Shown piece after piece: positions 39,571 through 48,961 of a DNA stretch of 64,000 nt (position 1 is the first letter of the stretch; every line of letters starts with the position of its first letter). The stretch is from Roseburia sp. Its GTDB lineage: Bacteria > Bacillota > Clostridia > Lachnospirales > Lachnospiraceae. Position numbers and translations under genes: made by a program. The stretch spans positions 1 to 64,000 of the forward strand of contig JAPFDX010000012.1 in assembly GCA_026168605.1 (NCBI GenBank), written 5' to 3'. The notes beneath the pieces are model-generated. The model was given only the letters and a program-made list of their open reading frames with translations. It searched no databases and was not told where the DNA came from.

Positions 39571-40848
39571 TTATTTCATGCGCCCGATAATGGCGTTGGC
39601 ACGCGCATAGATTTCTGCCGGGTCAAATCCGATGTCAAAATCCTGGTTCTCATAGAGCACTTTGCCGTTGACCATTGTCAGCTTCACATTCTGCTTGCTG
39701 CCACTGTATACCAGATTTTTCACGAGATTATTTTCCGGCTGCATATTGGGCTGTTTCAGGTCGATCATGACAATATCCGCCTTTTTGCCAACCGCAAGAC
39801 TGTCGCAATCCGAAAGCTGCATCGCGTGCGCGCCGCCCGCCGTCGCCATGTAGAGGATCTCGTCTGCGCCCACGCACTCCGCATCCATCTCGCGCACCTT
39901 TGCCAGCGTCGAAGTCAAAAACATCTCGCGGAACATATCCAGGCAGTTGTTGCTCGCCGGACCATCCGTGCCGATCGCCATCGCGATCCCCTCGTCCACA
40001 AAACGTTTTACCGGGCAGATACCGGAGGCAAGCTTTAAGTTCGACGCCGGATTTGTCACCGCCGTTAACCCGCGCTTTTTGAAAATCTCAAAATCAGGCT
40101 CCTCCACCCACACGCAGTGGTAGCCACCGCCGCCGTACTCGTACATACCGAGGCTGTCCGTCAACTGCGTCGGCGTCATGCCCCAGCGCTCCTTGCACTC
40201 GTCCACCTCGATCTTCGTCTCGGAATTGTGCACCCACACCGGGGATTTCAGCTTCTGTGCCAGCTTTGCAACGCCCTCCATCAGCTCCTTCGACGTGGTG
40301 TACTCCGCGTGAAATCCTACAATAAAGGAGGTCAGGTCGCTGAGCTCATTGACAATATGATAATTCTCCTCCATCAGTTCCACCGTTCCGCCGAAATTAT
40401 TCAGCCCGCTCGTCTGGACGGTGCGGAATCCCGTGTCCGCCGAAGCCTTTGCGTTCACCGGCGGGAAAAAGTACATATCAAAATTGGAAGTGATGCCGCT
40501 CGTCAGATACTCCATAATGCCGAGAATGTTCAGCCAGTAGACGTCGTCCTCGGTGAGCTGCCCCTCGCGCGGAAACACCTGCTGGTGCAGCCACTCGTGG
40601 AGCGGCAGATCGTCCGCATAGGAGCGCAGAAACGTCATGCCCGTGTGCGTGTGCGCATTTTTAAATCCCGGGATCAAAAGATTGCCTTCCGCGTCAATCT
40701 CCCTGTCCCATGCGGGCGGCGCCGCATCCGTTCCGTCTCCAATGTAGCGGATCGTATCGCCCTCCACCCAGAGCTCACCCTCTGTGACTTCAAACTTATG
40801 GTTCTCTGCAAGCATTAAGATTTTTGCATGATAAAAACGTGTATTCAT
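39571..40848 (-). CDS. Amidohydrolase, MTA/SAH deaminase-like
   Basis: 425 residues. Metal ligands in PGFKNAHTHTGMTFLRSYAD, FHAEYTT in the middle, HNSET, and the catalytic Asp region AIGTDGPASNN, as in 5'-methylthioadenosine/S-adenosylhomocysteine deaminases and TrzN-like aminohydrolases. It follows the purine nucleoside phosphorylase gene by one base, so nucleoside deamination followed by phosphorolysis (or the reverse) is likely. ATG at 40848 chosen from gene context. Confidence 0.85.
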   Translation of the reverse strand: MNTRFYHAKILMLAENHKFEVTEGELWVEGDTIRYIGDGTDAAPPAWDREIDAEGNLLIPGFKNAHTHTGMTFLRSYADDLPLHEWLHQQVFPREGQLTEDDVYWLNILGIMEYLTSGITSNFDMYFFPPVNAKASADTGFRTVQTSGLNNFGGTVELMEENYHIVNELSDLTSFIVGFHAEYTTSKELMEGVAKLAQKLKSPVWVHNSETKIEVDECKERWGMTPTQLTDSLGMYEYGGGGYHCVWVEEPDFEIFKKRGLTAVTNPASNLKLASGICPVKRFVDEGIAMAIGTDGPASNNCLDMFREMFLTSTLAKVREMDAECVGADEILYMATAGGAHAMQLSDCDSLAVGKKADIVMIDLKQPNMQPENNLVKNLVYSGSKQNVKLTMVNGKVLYENQDFDIGFDPAEIYARANAIIGRMK

Positions 40849-40849
40849 C

Positions 40850-41680
40850 CTACATTTCTCCAATCTGTGTAATGATCTCGGTCACGAGCGCCTGAAACTT
40901 CGGAGCGACCTCGTCTGCGACCTCCTGCACTTCCTTGTGGGAAAGCGGGGTCGGAGAGATGCCGCACGCAAGATTCGAGATGCAGGAAATGCCGACCACC
41001 TTCATGCCCATGTGTCTCGCTGCGATTGCCTCGCACGCCGTACTCATGCCGACGGCGTCCGCGCCGAGCGTCCGGCTCATCGTGACCTCCTGCGGCGACT
41101 CATACTGCGGGCCGCTGAACTGTAAATATGTGCCCTCTTTCATATCGATGCCGAGCGTCACTGCTGCCTTTCTCACGATGCGCTGCAGATCGAGATCGTA
41201 AATCTGGCTCATATCCGGGAAGCGCCCGCCAAGCTCATCGATATTTGCCCCGCGCAGCGGAGACGGGATAAAGCTTGCGATCTGCCCGGTGATCAGCATC
41301 AGATCTCCCGCATGAAAGCCCTGCTTCACGCCGCCTGCGGCATTGGTCAAAAACAGTACCTCTGCGCCCATCAGCTTCATCAGACGCGCCGGAAGCACCA
41401 CATCCGACATCTCATATCCCTCGTAATAGTGCACTCTGCCCTGCATACAGACAACCGGAACCTCGCCGACATAGCCGAAAATAAATCTTCCGGTGTGTCC
41501 CGGCACAGTCGAAACCGGAAATCCCTCAATATCATGATAGTCAAGCGTGTCCACCACGCGTATCGTCTCTGCAAAATCGCCGAGCCCCGATCCCAGCACC
41601 AGCGCAACCTTCGGGGTAAAATCAATCCTCTCCTTATAACACTCATAGCATTTTAACAGCTTCTCGTATACCTCACTCAT
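40850..41680 (-). CDS. punA: Purine nucleoside phosphorylase
   Basis: 276 residues of the trimeric PNP family: VALVLGSGLGDFAE, VPGHTGRFIFGYV, CMQGRVHYYEGYEM, LTNAAGGVKQGFHAGDLML, and AVGMSTACEAIAARHMGMKV with the substrate-contacting Met and Glu. Cleaves purine nucleosides with phosphate. ATG at 41680 follows AAAGGAGAGAGG; the extension to 41770 has no site. First gene of a purine salvage pair. Confidence 0.93.
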   Translation of the reverse strand: MSEVYEKLLKCYECYKERIDFTPKVALVLGSGLGDFAETIRVVDTLDYHDIEGFPVSTVPGHTGRFIFGYVGEVPVVCMQGRVHYYEGYEMSDVVLPARLMKLMGAEVLFLTNAAGGVKQGFHAGDLMLITGQIASFIPSPLRGANIDELGGRFPDMSQIYDLDLQRIVRKAAVTLGIDMKEGTYLQFSGPQYESPQEVTMSRTLGADAVGMSTACEAIAARHMGMKVVGISCISNLACGISPTPLSHKEVQEVADEVAPKFQALVTEIITQIGEM

Positions 41681-41718
41681 AGATCCTCTCTCCTTTTGCA
41701 TCCTTTTTACCATGTATG

Positions 41719-41839
41719 ATGTTTGGGTCAAAAAGGGCTTGCGCAAATTATATCTGGCGATTGCACCCATTCCATTCTGATTGTTCAGGGTTGCGATCTG
41801 CCAACTTCGATTTTAACAAACCCGCTTTGATCCCAACAT
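41719..41839. repeat. Degenerate inverted-repeat element, possible MITE remnant
   Basis: Left end (41719-41741) contains GTTTGGGTCAAAAAGGGCTT. The reverse complement of the right end (41817-41839) contains GTTGGGATCAAAGCGGGTTT. They match at about 17 of 23 positions. The GGGTCAAAA-GGG core resembles the ends of the clear MITE at 51706. The 121-bp stretch has no gene. Confidence 0.4.
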
Positions 41840-41968
41840 CACTGTAACATTGTAGCATACTCTCTGCTCTTTTTCCAGATTTTAAATGATCAAAAACAAT
41901 CCGCTCACCATGATTTCTGACCGGATTTCGAAAAAACATAAAATTTTCTGAACAGAAGTGCACTGTGC

Positions 41969-42063
41969 AGGAGCGCCGGAACGGAAAAATCTTTCACGGA
42001 CTTTTGTACCGCTCTTATTAGAGCGACTAAAAAGTCTGTGTGATTTTCCGTTCCGGCGCTCCT
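41969..42063. repeat. 95-bp near-perfect hairpin next to spoIVA
   Basis: AGGAGCGCCGGAACGGAAAA at the left end pairs with TTTTCCGTTCCGGCGCTCCT at the right end. Inside, CACGGACTTTT pairs with AAAAGTCTGTG, and CGCTC pairs with GAGCG around TTATTA. The three nested stems make one long rod with small bulges. There is no T-run on either strand. It begins 15 bases after the spoIVA stop on the minus strand. Confidence 0.8.
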
Positions 42064-42078
42064 ATGCATAACACATCC

Positions 42079-43563
42079 TTATATGATAATGCACACCATC
42101 CCGCCGTTATTATCATTGACGATTTTCTGCATGGTATCCTGAAGCTTGATCTGACATTCATCATCCATCATTGCAATCTTATTGCGGATGCCGTCCTCCA
42201 TGAGTTCCCCGACTGATTTTCCAAAGATATTGGTCTCCCACGCGCCTTCGGCGCTCTGCTGTCCCTCCTTGATGTAGGCGATGAGGTCATTTGCCTGCTC
42301 CTCGCTGCCGACGATCGGCGCGATCTCCGTCTCGATATTCGCCTTAATCATATGGATGGACGGTGAGACGGCGCGCATTTTCACGCCGAATTTATTACCA
42401 TGACGAATCAAAACCGGCTCCTCCATATGGATATCCGAGAGCCCCGGCCCGACCACACTGTACCCCTTGACCTGCACCGCCTCAAACGCGTCCGCCACCT
42501 TCTCGTAGGAGTCTTTGCGCTGTGCCATCTCCTTGATCAGCGCGATCAGCTCATACTCCCCGGAAACCGGTACGCCCGCAAGCTCGCTCAAATTCTCGTA
42601 GTAATATTTCTCATCGACGTCCATGCAGATTTTCACACAGCCGGAGGACAAGTCGAGTTCCTCGACTTTGACCTTCGACACATACTGCTCCGGGGCAAAT
42701 TCCTGCGCATAGACGTCCTTGGTCTTTCTCATCCCGTCCAAAATATTCCCCGCCATGCGGATGATCTCCGCCTTCATCGGATGCGATGCGTCCAGCATTT
42801 CCGCCCACTTCGGAATAAAAAACTCCACGCGCACCACCGGAAATTCGTACAAAATGCTCTCCAGTATCCGGTAGATGTCATCCTTTCGCATCTGCTCGCA
42901 GTTGACCGGAATGACCGCCGTGCCATACTTTTCCTTCAGTTCCTCGGCAAGCTTTACCGTCTCGTCGCTGTACGGCTTTTTGGAGTTTAGCACGATCACA
43001 TACGGCTTTCCGATCTGCGCAAGCTCCTGCACCGTCTTTTCTTCCGCGTCTATGTAACTGCTGCGCTCCAGTTCCCCGATTGAACCGTCTGTCGTCACGA
43101 CAAGACCAATGGTCGCGTGCCCCCGGATCACCTTCTCCGTCCCGATGGACGCCGCCTCCACGAACGGGATCTCGTAGTCAAACCACGGCGTTTTTACCAT
43201 GCGGTTTCCGTTCCCTTCCATATGCCCGGTCGCGCCGTCCACCATAAAGCCCACACAGTCGATCAGGCGGATCTTCACCCTGGTATCATCGGGGAGCGTG
43301 ATCTTGGCCGCGTCCTTCGGCACAAATTTGGGCTCTGTCGTCATGATCGTTCTGCCCTGCGCAGACTGCGGCAGCTCGTCGAGCGCGCGCTCCCTCTCAT
43401 TGGCGTCCTCCATGAGCGGCAGCACCATCAGATCCATGAAACGCTTGATAAATGTGGATTTTCCCGTCCGCACCGGACCGACGATCCCCAGATATACCTC
43501 GCCGTTTGTGCGGTTTTGAATATCCTTGTATAAATCAAATTCCTTTTTCTGACCCATTTCCAT
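42079..43563 (-). CDS. spoIVA: Stage IV sporulation protein A (coat morphogenetic ATPase)
   Basis: 494 residues, the usual length. LYKDIQNRTNGEVYLGIVGP leads into Walker A GPVRTGKST. IDCVGFMVDGATGHMEGNGN and VVTTDGSIGEL are family-conserved blocks, and the C-terminus NDNNGGMVCIII matches the conserved hydrophobic SpoIVA tail. It polymerises with ATP hydrolysis on the forespore surface to form the basement layer of the coat. Start follows GAAGGGG; the in-frame Met two codons on is equally possible. Confidence 0.97.
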   Translation of the reverse strand: MEMGQKKEFDLYKDIQNRTNGEVYLGIVGPVRTGKSTFIKRFMDLMVLPLMEDANERERALDELPQSAQGRTIMTTEPKFVPKDAAKITLPDDTRVKIRLIDCVGFMVDGATGHMEGNGNRMVKTPWFDYEIPFVEAASIGTEKVIRGHATIGLVVTTDGSIGELERSSYIDAEEKTVQELAQIGKPYVIVLNSKKPYSDETVKLAEELKEKYGTAVIPVNCEQMRKDDIYRILESILYEFPVVRVEFFIPKWAEMLDASHPMKAEIIRMAGNILDGMRKTKDVYAQEFAPEQYVSKVKVEELDLSSGCVKICMDVDEKYYYENLSELAGVPVSGEYELIALIKEMAQRKDSYEKVADAFEAVQVKGYSVVGPGLSDIHMEEPVLIRHGNKFGVKMRAVSPSIHMIKANIETEIAPIVGSEEQANDLIAYIKEGQQSAEGAWETNIFGKSVGELMEDGIRNKIAMMDDECQIKLQDTMQKIVNDNNGGMVCIII

Positions 43564-43589
43564 AGAAATACCCCTTCCATACTTACTAA

Positions 43590-43618
43590 AATGTATGAAA
43601 GGGGCATTTTATTTATGC
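43590..43618 (-). promoter_or_regulatory. Sigma-E-like promoter of spoIVA
   Basis: On the minus strand GCATAAA (43612-43618) and CATACATT (43590-43597) are spaced as in mother-cell sigma-E promoters, with 16 bases between the ATA and CATACA cores, 27 bases before the spoIVA start. Fits known sigma-E control of spoIVA. Confidence 0.72.
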
Positions 43619-43626
43619 GCAGATTC

Positions 43627-44565
43627 TCAGATCAGTACGCGAAGTTTCTTCGGCAGGCAGGTAAACACCGCGTCTGCCACATCCCCGCAGTATTCGCCGT
43701 CTGCGTGGAGCACCATCGGCGCCTTCAGGTGGATCCTGCACTCTGCGCAGTCCGTAATCTCAAATCCCGGGATCCACACATGGCGTCCCGCCACCAGAAA
43801 TGGCAGGGAAAAGAATGCGCGCACCCGCGAAACGTTAAAAATACTGCACGCCGACAGCCTCCCGTCCGTGGCATTTGCGTGGGGAGCAAACGGAACACCG
43901 CCTCCCTCCGCAGGAAAATTCATCACCGCGAGCGCGATATTTTTCTTGTAGCCGCGCGGCTGCTTTCTGTCAAAGCTCACCGTCGCATCCGCCGTTTTCA
44001 TCGTAAACAGCGACTGGATCGTCAGCACCACATAGGTGAGGCTGCCCAGATGGATCTTATTTAAAAAATCTTTGATCTTTGATCTGAGCGCCTTCTTGCA
44101 CACCAGAGCGTCCAGCCCGATGCCGGAGCTGATGGCAAAGAGACGCGGCGCATCGCCGCCCTTCCAGCGCACCTGTCCTAAGTCCATGGCAAAGCAGGCA
44201 TCCGCTCCCCTGTCGCGGCAGGCAAGGATCCGCTCCAGACATTCCGTGGGACTTCCCTTGATGCCAAGACCACGCGCAAGGTCATTGCCGGATCCTGTCG
44301 GTATCGTGCCAAAACGCACCTTTTCAAAATGCGTCATTCCGTTGATGACCTCGTTTGCCGTGCCGTCCCCGCCGACCACCACCAGACAGATGTCCTCCTC
44401 TTTTCGCCCGCAGATCTCCCCCGCAAGCTCCATCGCATGACCCTCGTACTCTGTCGTCCACGCCTGATACTCTATTTTTTTCTGCTTTAACGCCGCCTCC
44501 ACCTCATTCCAGATGGCTGCGCCCCTGCCGCTTCTCGATTTTTGATTGACAATAAAATACAACAC
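43627..44565 (-). CDS. Diacylglycerol/lipid kinase, DagK/YegS-like
   Basis: 312 residues with the DAGK catalytic signature VVVGGDGTANEVINGMTHFE and GTIPTGSGNDLARGLGI, and the C-terminal beta domain ending CGDVADAVFTCLPKKLRVLI. It phosphorylates diacylglycerol or a related lipid or sphingoid base. The start is GTG (44563-44565) after CAGGAGTG; the long open frame upstream is a shadow of malQ. Last gene of the malQ operon, five bases behind malQ. Confidence 0.88.
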   Translation of the reverse strand: MLYFIVNQKSRSGRGAAIWNEVEAALKQKKIEYQAWTTEYEGHAMELAGEICGRKEEDICLVVVGGDGTANEVINGMTHFEKVRFGTIPTGSGNDLARGLGIKGSPTECLERILACRDRGADACFAMDLGQVRWKGGDAPRLFAISSGIGLDALVCKKALRSKIKDFLNKIHLGSLTYVVLTIQSLFTMKTADATVSFDRKQPRGYKKNIALAVMNFPAEGGGVPFAPHANATDGRLSACSIFNVSRVRAFFSLPFLVAGRHVWIPGFEITDCAECRIHLKAPMVLHADGEYCGDVADAVFTCLPKKLRVLI

Positions 44566-44570
44566 TGTTT

Positions 44571-46061
44571 TCACTCCTGCTTCTCCGGCAGCCTGCCGTA
44601 CATCTCCATAGAACGGTATATCTTTTTCGCCAGTTTTCCGGTGATCTCCCCCGGCAGTGCGCGCCACTGCCAGTTGCCGCCGAGCGTGGAGGGCGTATTC
44701 ATCCGTCCCGCAGAACCGATGTCCAGCAGATCCTGCATCGGTACAACCGCAAGCTCTCCGACTGACGACCATGCGCCGCGCATCATGCCCCAGTTGTAAC
44801 CTTCCTCCTTCGTGAGATTTAAGTATTCTTTGGCAAACCTTACGCTCGCCCCCGGCGCGGTCTTCATCCATCCCAGCAGCGTATCGTTGTCGTGCGTTCC
44901 GGTGTAAACCACGCAGTGCTCCGTGTAGGTGTGCGGCAGATAATTGCTCCCCTCTCTGGAATCAAATGCAAACTGGATGACTTTCATTCCAGGAAAACCG
45001 GAATCCTTTACCAACTGCAGCACAGAAGGCGTTAAAAATCCCAGATCCTCGACGATGATATTCAACCTGCCAAGCTTCCGCTCAAGCGTATCAAACAGAT
45101 CCATGCCCGGACCTTGGCGCCATTCACCGTTCCTTGCCGTCGTATCGTGCGCCGGGATCGCATAATAGGAATCGAATCCCCGGAAATGGTCGATGCGCAC
45201 AATGTCATAGAGTTTCGCCATCGCCGCAATGCGCTTTGTCCACCACGCATAGCCGTCCGCTTTCATGACATCCCAACGGAACAGCGGATTGCCCCAGAGC
45301 TGTCCGTCCGCGGCAAACGCATCCGGCGGACAACCCGCCACGTCGATCGGATCAAGATTTTCATCCAGATAAAACTGTCCCGGAGCCGCCCAGACGTCCG
45401 CACTGTCCCCCGCCACATAGATCGGCAGATCGCCGATGATCTGTATCCCCTTACCGTTGACATACGCCTTTAGCTCCCGCCACTGCGCAAAGAACAAGTA
45501 CTGGAGCATCTGATAAAAATAAATGTCCTCCGCATACTCCGCCCGCGCCTGCTCCAAAGCCTCCGGCTGTCTCGTCTTTTTGTCATGCTCCCAGTTGGAC
45601 CATGCCGCCCCGCCGTTCGCATCTTTTAACGCCATAAAAAGCGCGTAATCGGAAAGCCAGTCCGCCTCCTGCTCGCAGAACGCCCCAAAATCCTCCGGTT
45701 CCTTTTTGCGGAAGCGGGCGCAGGCAAGGCGCAGCAGCTTATAACGGGACTGGTACATCGTCCCGTAATCCACCTTCTTCGGATTCTTTCCCCACGGGAA
45801 CGACTCGCACTCCTTTTTCGTCAGAAGCCTGTCCCGGCACAGATATTCCAGATCGATAAAATACGGGTTGCCCGCAAAGCTCGAAAAAGACTGATACGGG
45901 GAATCCCCGTAGCTGGTCGGGCAGACCGGAAGGATCTGCCAAAAACTCTGTCCCGCCTTCTCCAGAAAATCCGCGAATTTTCTGGCTTCTTTTCCCATCG
46001 TGCCGATCCCATAGGGCGACGGCAGGGATGAGATGTGCATCAATATGCCACTGCTTCTCAT
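44571..46061 (-). CDS. malQ: 4-alpha-glucanotransferase (amylomaltase)
   Basis: 496 residues of GH77: MHISSLPSPYGIGTMGKEAR at the start, GDLPIYVAGDSADVWAAPGQ, the nucleophile region DIVRIDHFRGFDSYYAIP, acid/base IIVEDLGFLTP and the TGTHDNDTLLGW motif near the end. Transfers glucan chains between maltodextrins, releasing glucose. Located behind the LacI regulator and sugar permeases, so it processes the transported maltodextrins. Confidence 0.96.
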   Translation of the reverse strand: MRSSGILMHISSLPSPYGIGTMGKEARKFADFLEKAGQSFWQILPVCPTSYGDSPYQSFSSFAGNPYFIDLEYLCRDRLLTKKECESFPWGKNPKKVDYGTMYQSRYKLLRLACARFRKKEPEDFGAFCEQEADWLSDYALFMALKDANGGAAWSNWEHDKKTRQPEALEQARAEYAEDIYFYQMLQYLFFAQWRELKAYVNGKGIQIIGDLPIYVAGDSADVWAAPGQFYLDENLDPIDVAGCPPDAFAADGQLWGNPLFRWDVMKADGYAWWTKRIAAMAKLYDIVRIDHFRGFDSYYAIPAHDTTARNGEWRQGPGMDLFDTLERKLGRLNIIVEDLGFLTPSVLQLVKDSGFPGMKVIQFAFDSREGSNYLPHTYTEHCVVYTGTHDNDTLLGWMKTAPGASVRFAKEYLNLTKEEGYNWGMMRGAWSSVGELAVVPMQDLLDIGSAGRMNTPSTLGGNWQWRALPGEITGKLAKKIYRSMEMYGRLPEKQE

Positions 46062-46086
46062 AACAAACTTCCTCCAAAATTGTCAT

Positions 46087-47106
46087 TCACTCGTCCGCAC
46101 CGATCACCCGGACGCTCTCTCCGCCCACGAGTTCAAAGGGGATTACCTCATGAATGGGCTGTTTTTTTAATTCGATCTGACCAAACAGAATCTCAATACT
46201 TCTTGTGGCGAGCGTCTCATACTGCTGCCTGACTGTCGCGAGCTTAGGATTATAATACTCTGCCAAAGCCGTGCCGTCAAATCCTATGACAGAAACATCC
46301 TGCGGCACCTGATACCCTCTGTCACGCAGGGCACGGACCGCACCGATCGCCGTCACGTCCGACATGGCAAATACTGCCGTGAGATCCGGAAACTTCCCGA
46401 TCAGACGGTTCATCCCCCGATAGCCGCTGCCAAAGGAAAAATGGATTTTCTCGTAACAGTGCTCCACATCCAGTTCCATGCCATGCGCGAAAAAACTCTC
46501 CTTACAGCCGCAAAACCGCAGGTAACTCGTATACGATTTTTGGATATTGCCCCCCAGGATTCCGATTTTCCGGTGTCCTGCATCAAACAGAGCATCCACC
46601 GCGCAGTGTGCTCCCTCCACATCATCCGTCGCCACACTCGACAAATTGTCGAAATCCAACTGGTCCGCAAGATTTGTCACAAGCACACACGGGATACCGA
46701 CGCGCGCAAATTCCTTTTTGAAGTACTCCGGCGTACCACCGAGGAAAAGAAGCCCTAACGGCTTGCGCTCGCGGCACAGAACGATCGCCTGCTCCACCTC
46801 GTCCTCATCCTCATCCAGATAGGAAACCACCAGCGTATAATCCGTCTTTGCGATGATCCTCTGGATCTCCTCCACGATACTGGCAAAGAGCATATTGGAG
46901 ATTCCCTTGACCAGCACGCCGATGGTTTTGGAATTATTCTGCTTTAAATGCTTGGCATTGTTGTTCGGCACAAAATGAAACTGCTCTACGACCTCTTCGA
47001 TCTTCTTCCTTGCGTCTCCGCTCACATCCCCTTTATGGTTTAACACACGGGAAACCGTGCTGATCGAATACCCGGACTCTCTTGCAATATCCTTTATCGT
47101 AACCAT
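46087..47106 (-). CDS. LacI-family regulator of the maltodextrin operon
   Basis: 339 residues. N-terminal HTH (VTIKDIARESGYSISTVSRV then LNHKGDVSGDARKKI), then a periplasmic-binding-protein-like effector domain (TIGVLVKGISNMLFASIVEE, KIGILGGNIQKSYTSYLRFC, VSVIGFDGTALAEYYNPKLA). Sits between the permease genes and malQ, four bases after the permease stop. It probably binds the palindromic site at 50427-50452 and responds to maltose or a maltodextrin. Confidence 0.92.
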   Translation of the reverse strand: MVTIKDIARESGYSISTVSRVLNHKGDVSGDARKKIEEVVEQFHFVPNNNAKHLKQNNSKTIGVLVKGISNMLFASIVEEIQRIIAKTDYTLVVSYLDEDEDEVEQAIVLCRERKPLGLLFLGGTPEYFKKEFARVGIPCVLVTNLADQLDFDNLSSVATDDVEGAHCAVDALFDAGHRKIGILGGNIQKSYTSYLRFCGCKESFFAHGMELDVEHCYEKIHFSFGSGYRGMNRLIGKFPDLTAVFAMSDVTAIGAVRALRDRGYQVPQDVSVIGFDGTALAEYYNPKLATVRQQYETLATRSIEILFGQIELKKQPIHEVIPFELVGGESVRVIGADE

Positions 47107-47110
47107 AGTC

Positions 47111-48013
47111 TTATCCTTTCACTGCTCCGGCGAGAACGCCCTCAATGATATACTTCTGGCATACCATATAAAACGCTACGATCGGAATGATCGCTAACAC
47201 CAGCACCGCCATCATTGCGCCCCAGTCGAGCTGTCCGTGGCTCTGCTTCAAAAACTGGATGGCGATCGGGAGCGTCTTGTATTTATTGATATTCAGCACA
47301 AGGCTCGGCAGAAGATAATCGTTCCAGATCCACATTGCCTGCAAAATTGCAACCGTCACAGTCGTCGGCTTTAAAATGGGGAACACCACCCAGAAAAATG
47401 TCTGTAACGGATTGCATCCATCGATCATTGCAGCTTCCTCGATCTCAACCGCGATCCCCTTGACAAAGCCTGTAAACATAAAGACCGCCAGCCCCGCGCC
47501 AAAGCCCAGATATACGATCACAATGCCGACCGGATTGCTTAATTTGAGCATATTTGCAAATTTGGACAGCGTAAACATGACCATCTGAAACGGCACGATC
47601 ATAGAGAACAGACACAGCATATAGATGCCTTTCGTCACCTTATTGTGCACTCTGGTAATGTACCACGCGCACATCGACGTGCACACGATGATCACGATCA
47701 CGGACGCTACCGTGATAAACAGCGATGTTCCAAACGCTTCAAAAAAATCCGTCATTTCAATCGCATTGACATAGTTGGTCACACCGTGAAAAGCCCGTTC
47801 CACGCCCTCCACAAAGGCGTCCCATCCGTCAGACAGGGGATTGGCGCTGATGGAAAACGGATTTCGGAAAATAAACGCCTTTTTCTTAAAGGAATTCATC
47901 AGCACCAGAAACAGCGGCGCGATCCATATCAAACTGATCACCGTAAAAAGTGCAGTCAAAAGCCCACTGTGCTTCGCCCTTCTCACCGTACTCACTTCCT
48001 GCTTTCCTGCCAT
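47111..48013 (-). CDS. Sugar ABC transporter permease, MalG-like
   Basis: 300 residues, six membrane segments; the binding-protein-dependent permease EAA motif is EEAAMIDGCNPLQTFFWVVF followed by PILKPT. Overlaps the MalF-like gene by one base. Forms the channel together with it. No ATPase gene is in the operon, so a shared MsmX-type ATPase elsewhere in the genome is expected. Confidence 0.93.
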   Translation of the reverse strand: MAGKQEVSTVRRAKHSGLLTALFTVISLIWIAPLFLVLMNSFKKKAFIFRNPFSISANPLSDGWDAFVEGVERAFHGVTNYVNAIEMTDFFEAFGTSLFITVASVIVIIVCTSMCAWYITRVHNKVTKGIYMLCLFSMIVPFQMVMFTLSKFANMLKLSNPVGIVIVYLGFGAGLAVFMFTGFVKGIAVEIEEAAMIDGCNPLQTFFWVVFPILKPTTVTVAILQAMWIWNDYLLPSLVLNINKYKTLPIAIQFLKQSHGQLDWGAMMAVLVLAIIPIVAFYMVCQKYIIEGVLAGAVKG

Positions 48014-48870
48014 CAGTCCTGCACCTCCTTACTGGTCGTCAGTTTATTCTGCGCAAGCGAAATAATTGCCACCAGGATAAAGAAAATCACTGCCTTTGCC
48101 TGACCAACGCCCTGCCAGCCGGTTGTTCCGTACATAGTATCATAAATGTTGAGCGCAAGCAACTGCGACATCTTTCCTGGATTGCCTCCCGTCAGTGCCA
48201 TATTCTGGTCAAACAGCTTAAAACCGTTTGTCAGCGTCAGGAAGGTGCAGACGGTAATGGTCGGCATCAGCATCGGAAGCGTGACATTCTTTAAAATCTG
48301 AAACGCATTCGCGCCGTCAATTTTAGCCGCCTCGATCAGTTCTCCCGGTATATTCTGGATACCCGCGACGTAGATGATCATCATGTATCCGATCTGCTGC
48401 CAGCACACCACGATGATCAGTCCCCAGAACGCATACCATTCGCTTGACACGATCGTCTTTGAGAAATGCGACAGCACACTGTTAAACAGCATCAGCCAGA
48501 TATAGCTGAGCACGATGCCGCCGATCAGATTTGGCATAAAAAACACGGTACGGAAAATATTTGTTCCCCGGATTCCTTTTGTCAGCGCCATCGCAATGAT
48601 AAACGAGACAACGTTGATGATCACGACCGACACGATTGTAAATAATGCAGTATACCACAAAGAATGGATAAATGTCGTATCCAGCTCACCGTTTACAAAA
48701 AAAATTTTCAAATAATTGCTGAGTCCAACCCACTCCCAGTCCACCACCGTGGTGAATTTACAAAAGGATAAAAAGATCCCGTAGAGAAACGGTACAATAA
48801 ATCCGATGGTAAATGCGATCATCGTCGGAAGTACAAATATTGGAAAATATTTTTTTATCGCCTTTTCCAT
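48013..48870 (-). CDS. Sugar ABC transporter permease, MalF-like
   Basis: 285 residues with six membrane segments and the EAA loop LIEAAKIDGANAFQILKNVT followed by LPMLMPT. GGNPGKMSQLLALNIYDTMY follows, as usual in MalF/UgpA-type permeases. Pairs with the next gene. It starts after the intercistronic hairpin at 48886-48927. Confidence 0.93.
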   Translation of the reverse strand: MEKAIKKYFPIFVLPTMIAFTIGFIVPFLYGIFLSFCKFTTVVDWEWVGLSNYLKIFFVNGELDTTFIHSLWYTALFTIVSVVIINVVSFIIAMALTKGIRGTNIFRTVFFMPNLIGGIVLSYIWLMLFNSVLSHFSKTIVSSEWYAFWGLIIVVCWQQIGYMMIIYVAGIQNIPGELIEAAKIDGANAFQILKNVTLPMLMPTITVCTFLTLTNGFKLFDQNMALTGGNPGKMSQLLALNIYDTMYGTTGWQGVGQAKAVIFFILVAIISLAQNKLTTSKEVQD

Positions 48871-48885
48871 ATGCTCCTCTTTCTT

Positions 48886-48927
48886 CTAAAAAAGGAGCGA
48901 GCAAATCTATTACCCACTCCTTTTTAG
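48886..48927 (-). terminator. Intercistronic hairpin between binding protein and permease genes
   Basis: On the minus strand CTAAAAAGGAG pairs with CTCCTTTTTTAG across an 19-base loop. It probably terminates part of the transcripts, so the binding protein is made in excess over the permeases, as in many sugar ABC operons. Confidence 0.65.
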
Positions 48928-48961
48928 ACAACTTCAATCAATGAACAGTTCTAACTATTTG

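Noticed and set aside
43627-44871. Longer start for the DagK-like protein (at 44871)
   Set aside because: The extra N-terminus is a shadow of malQ; the GTG at 44565 has a ribosome binding site and begins the conserved LYFIVNQKSRSGRG segment.
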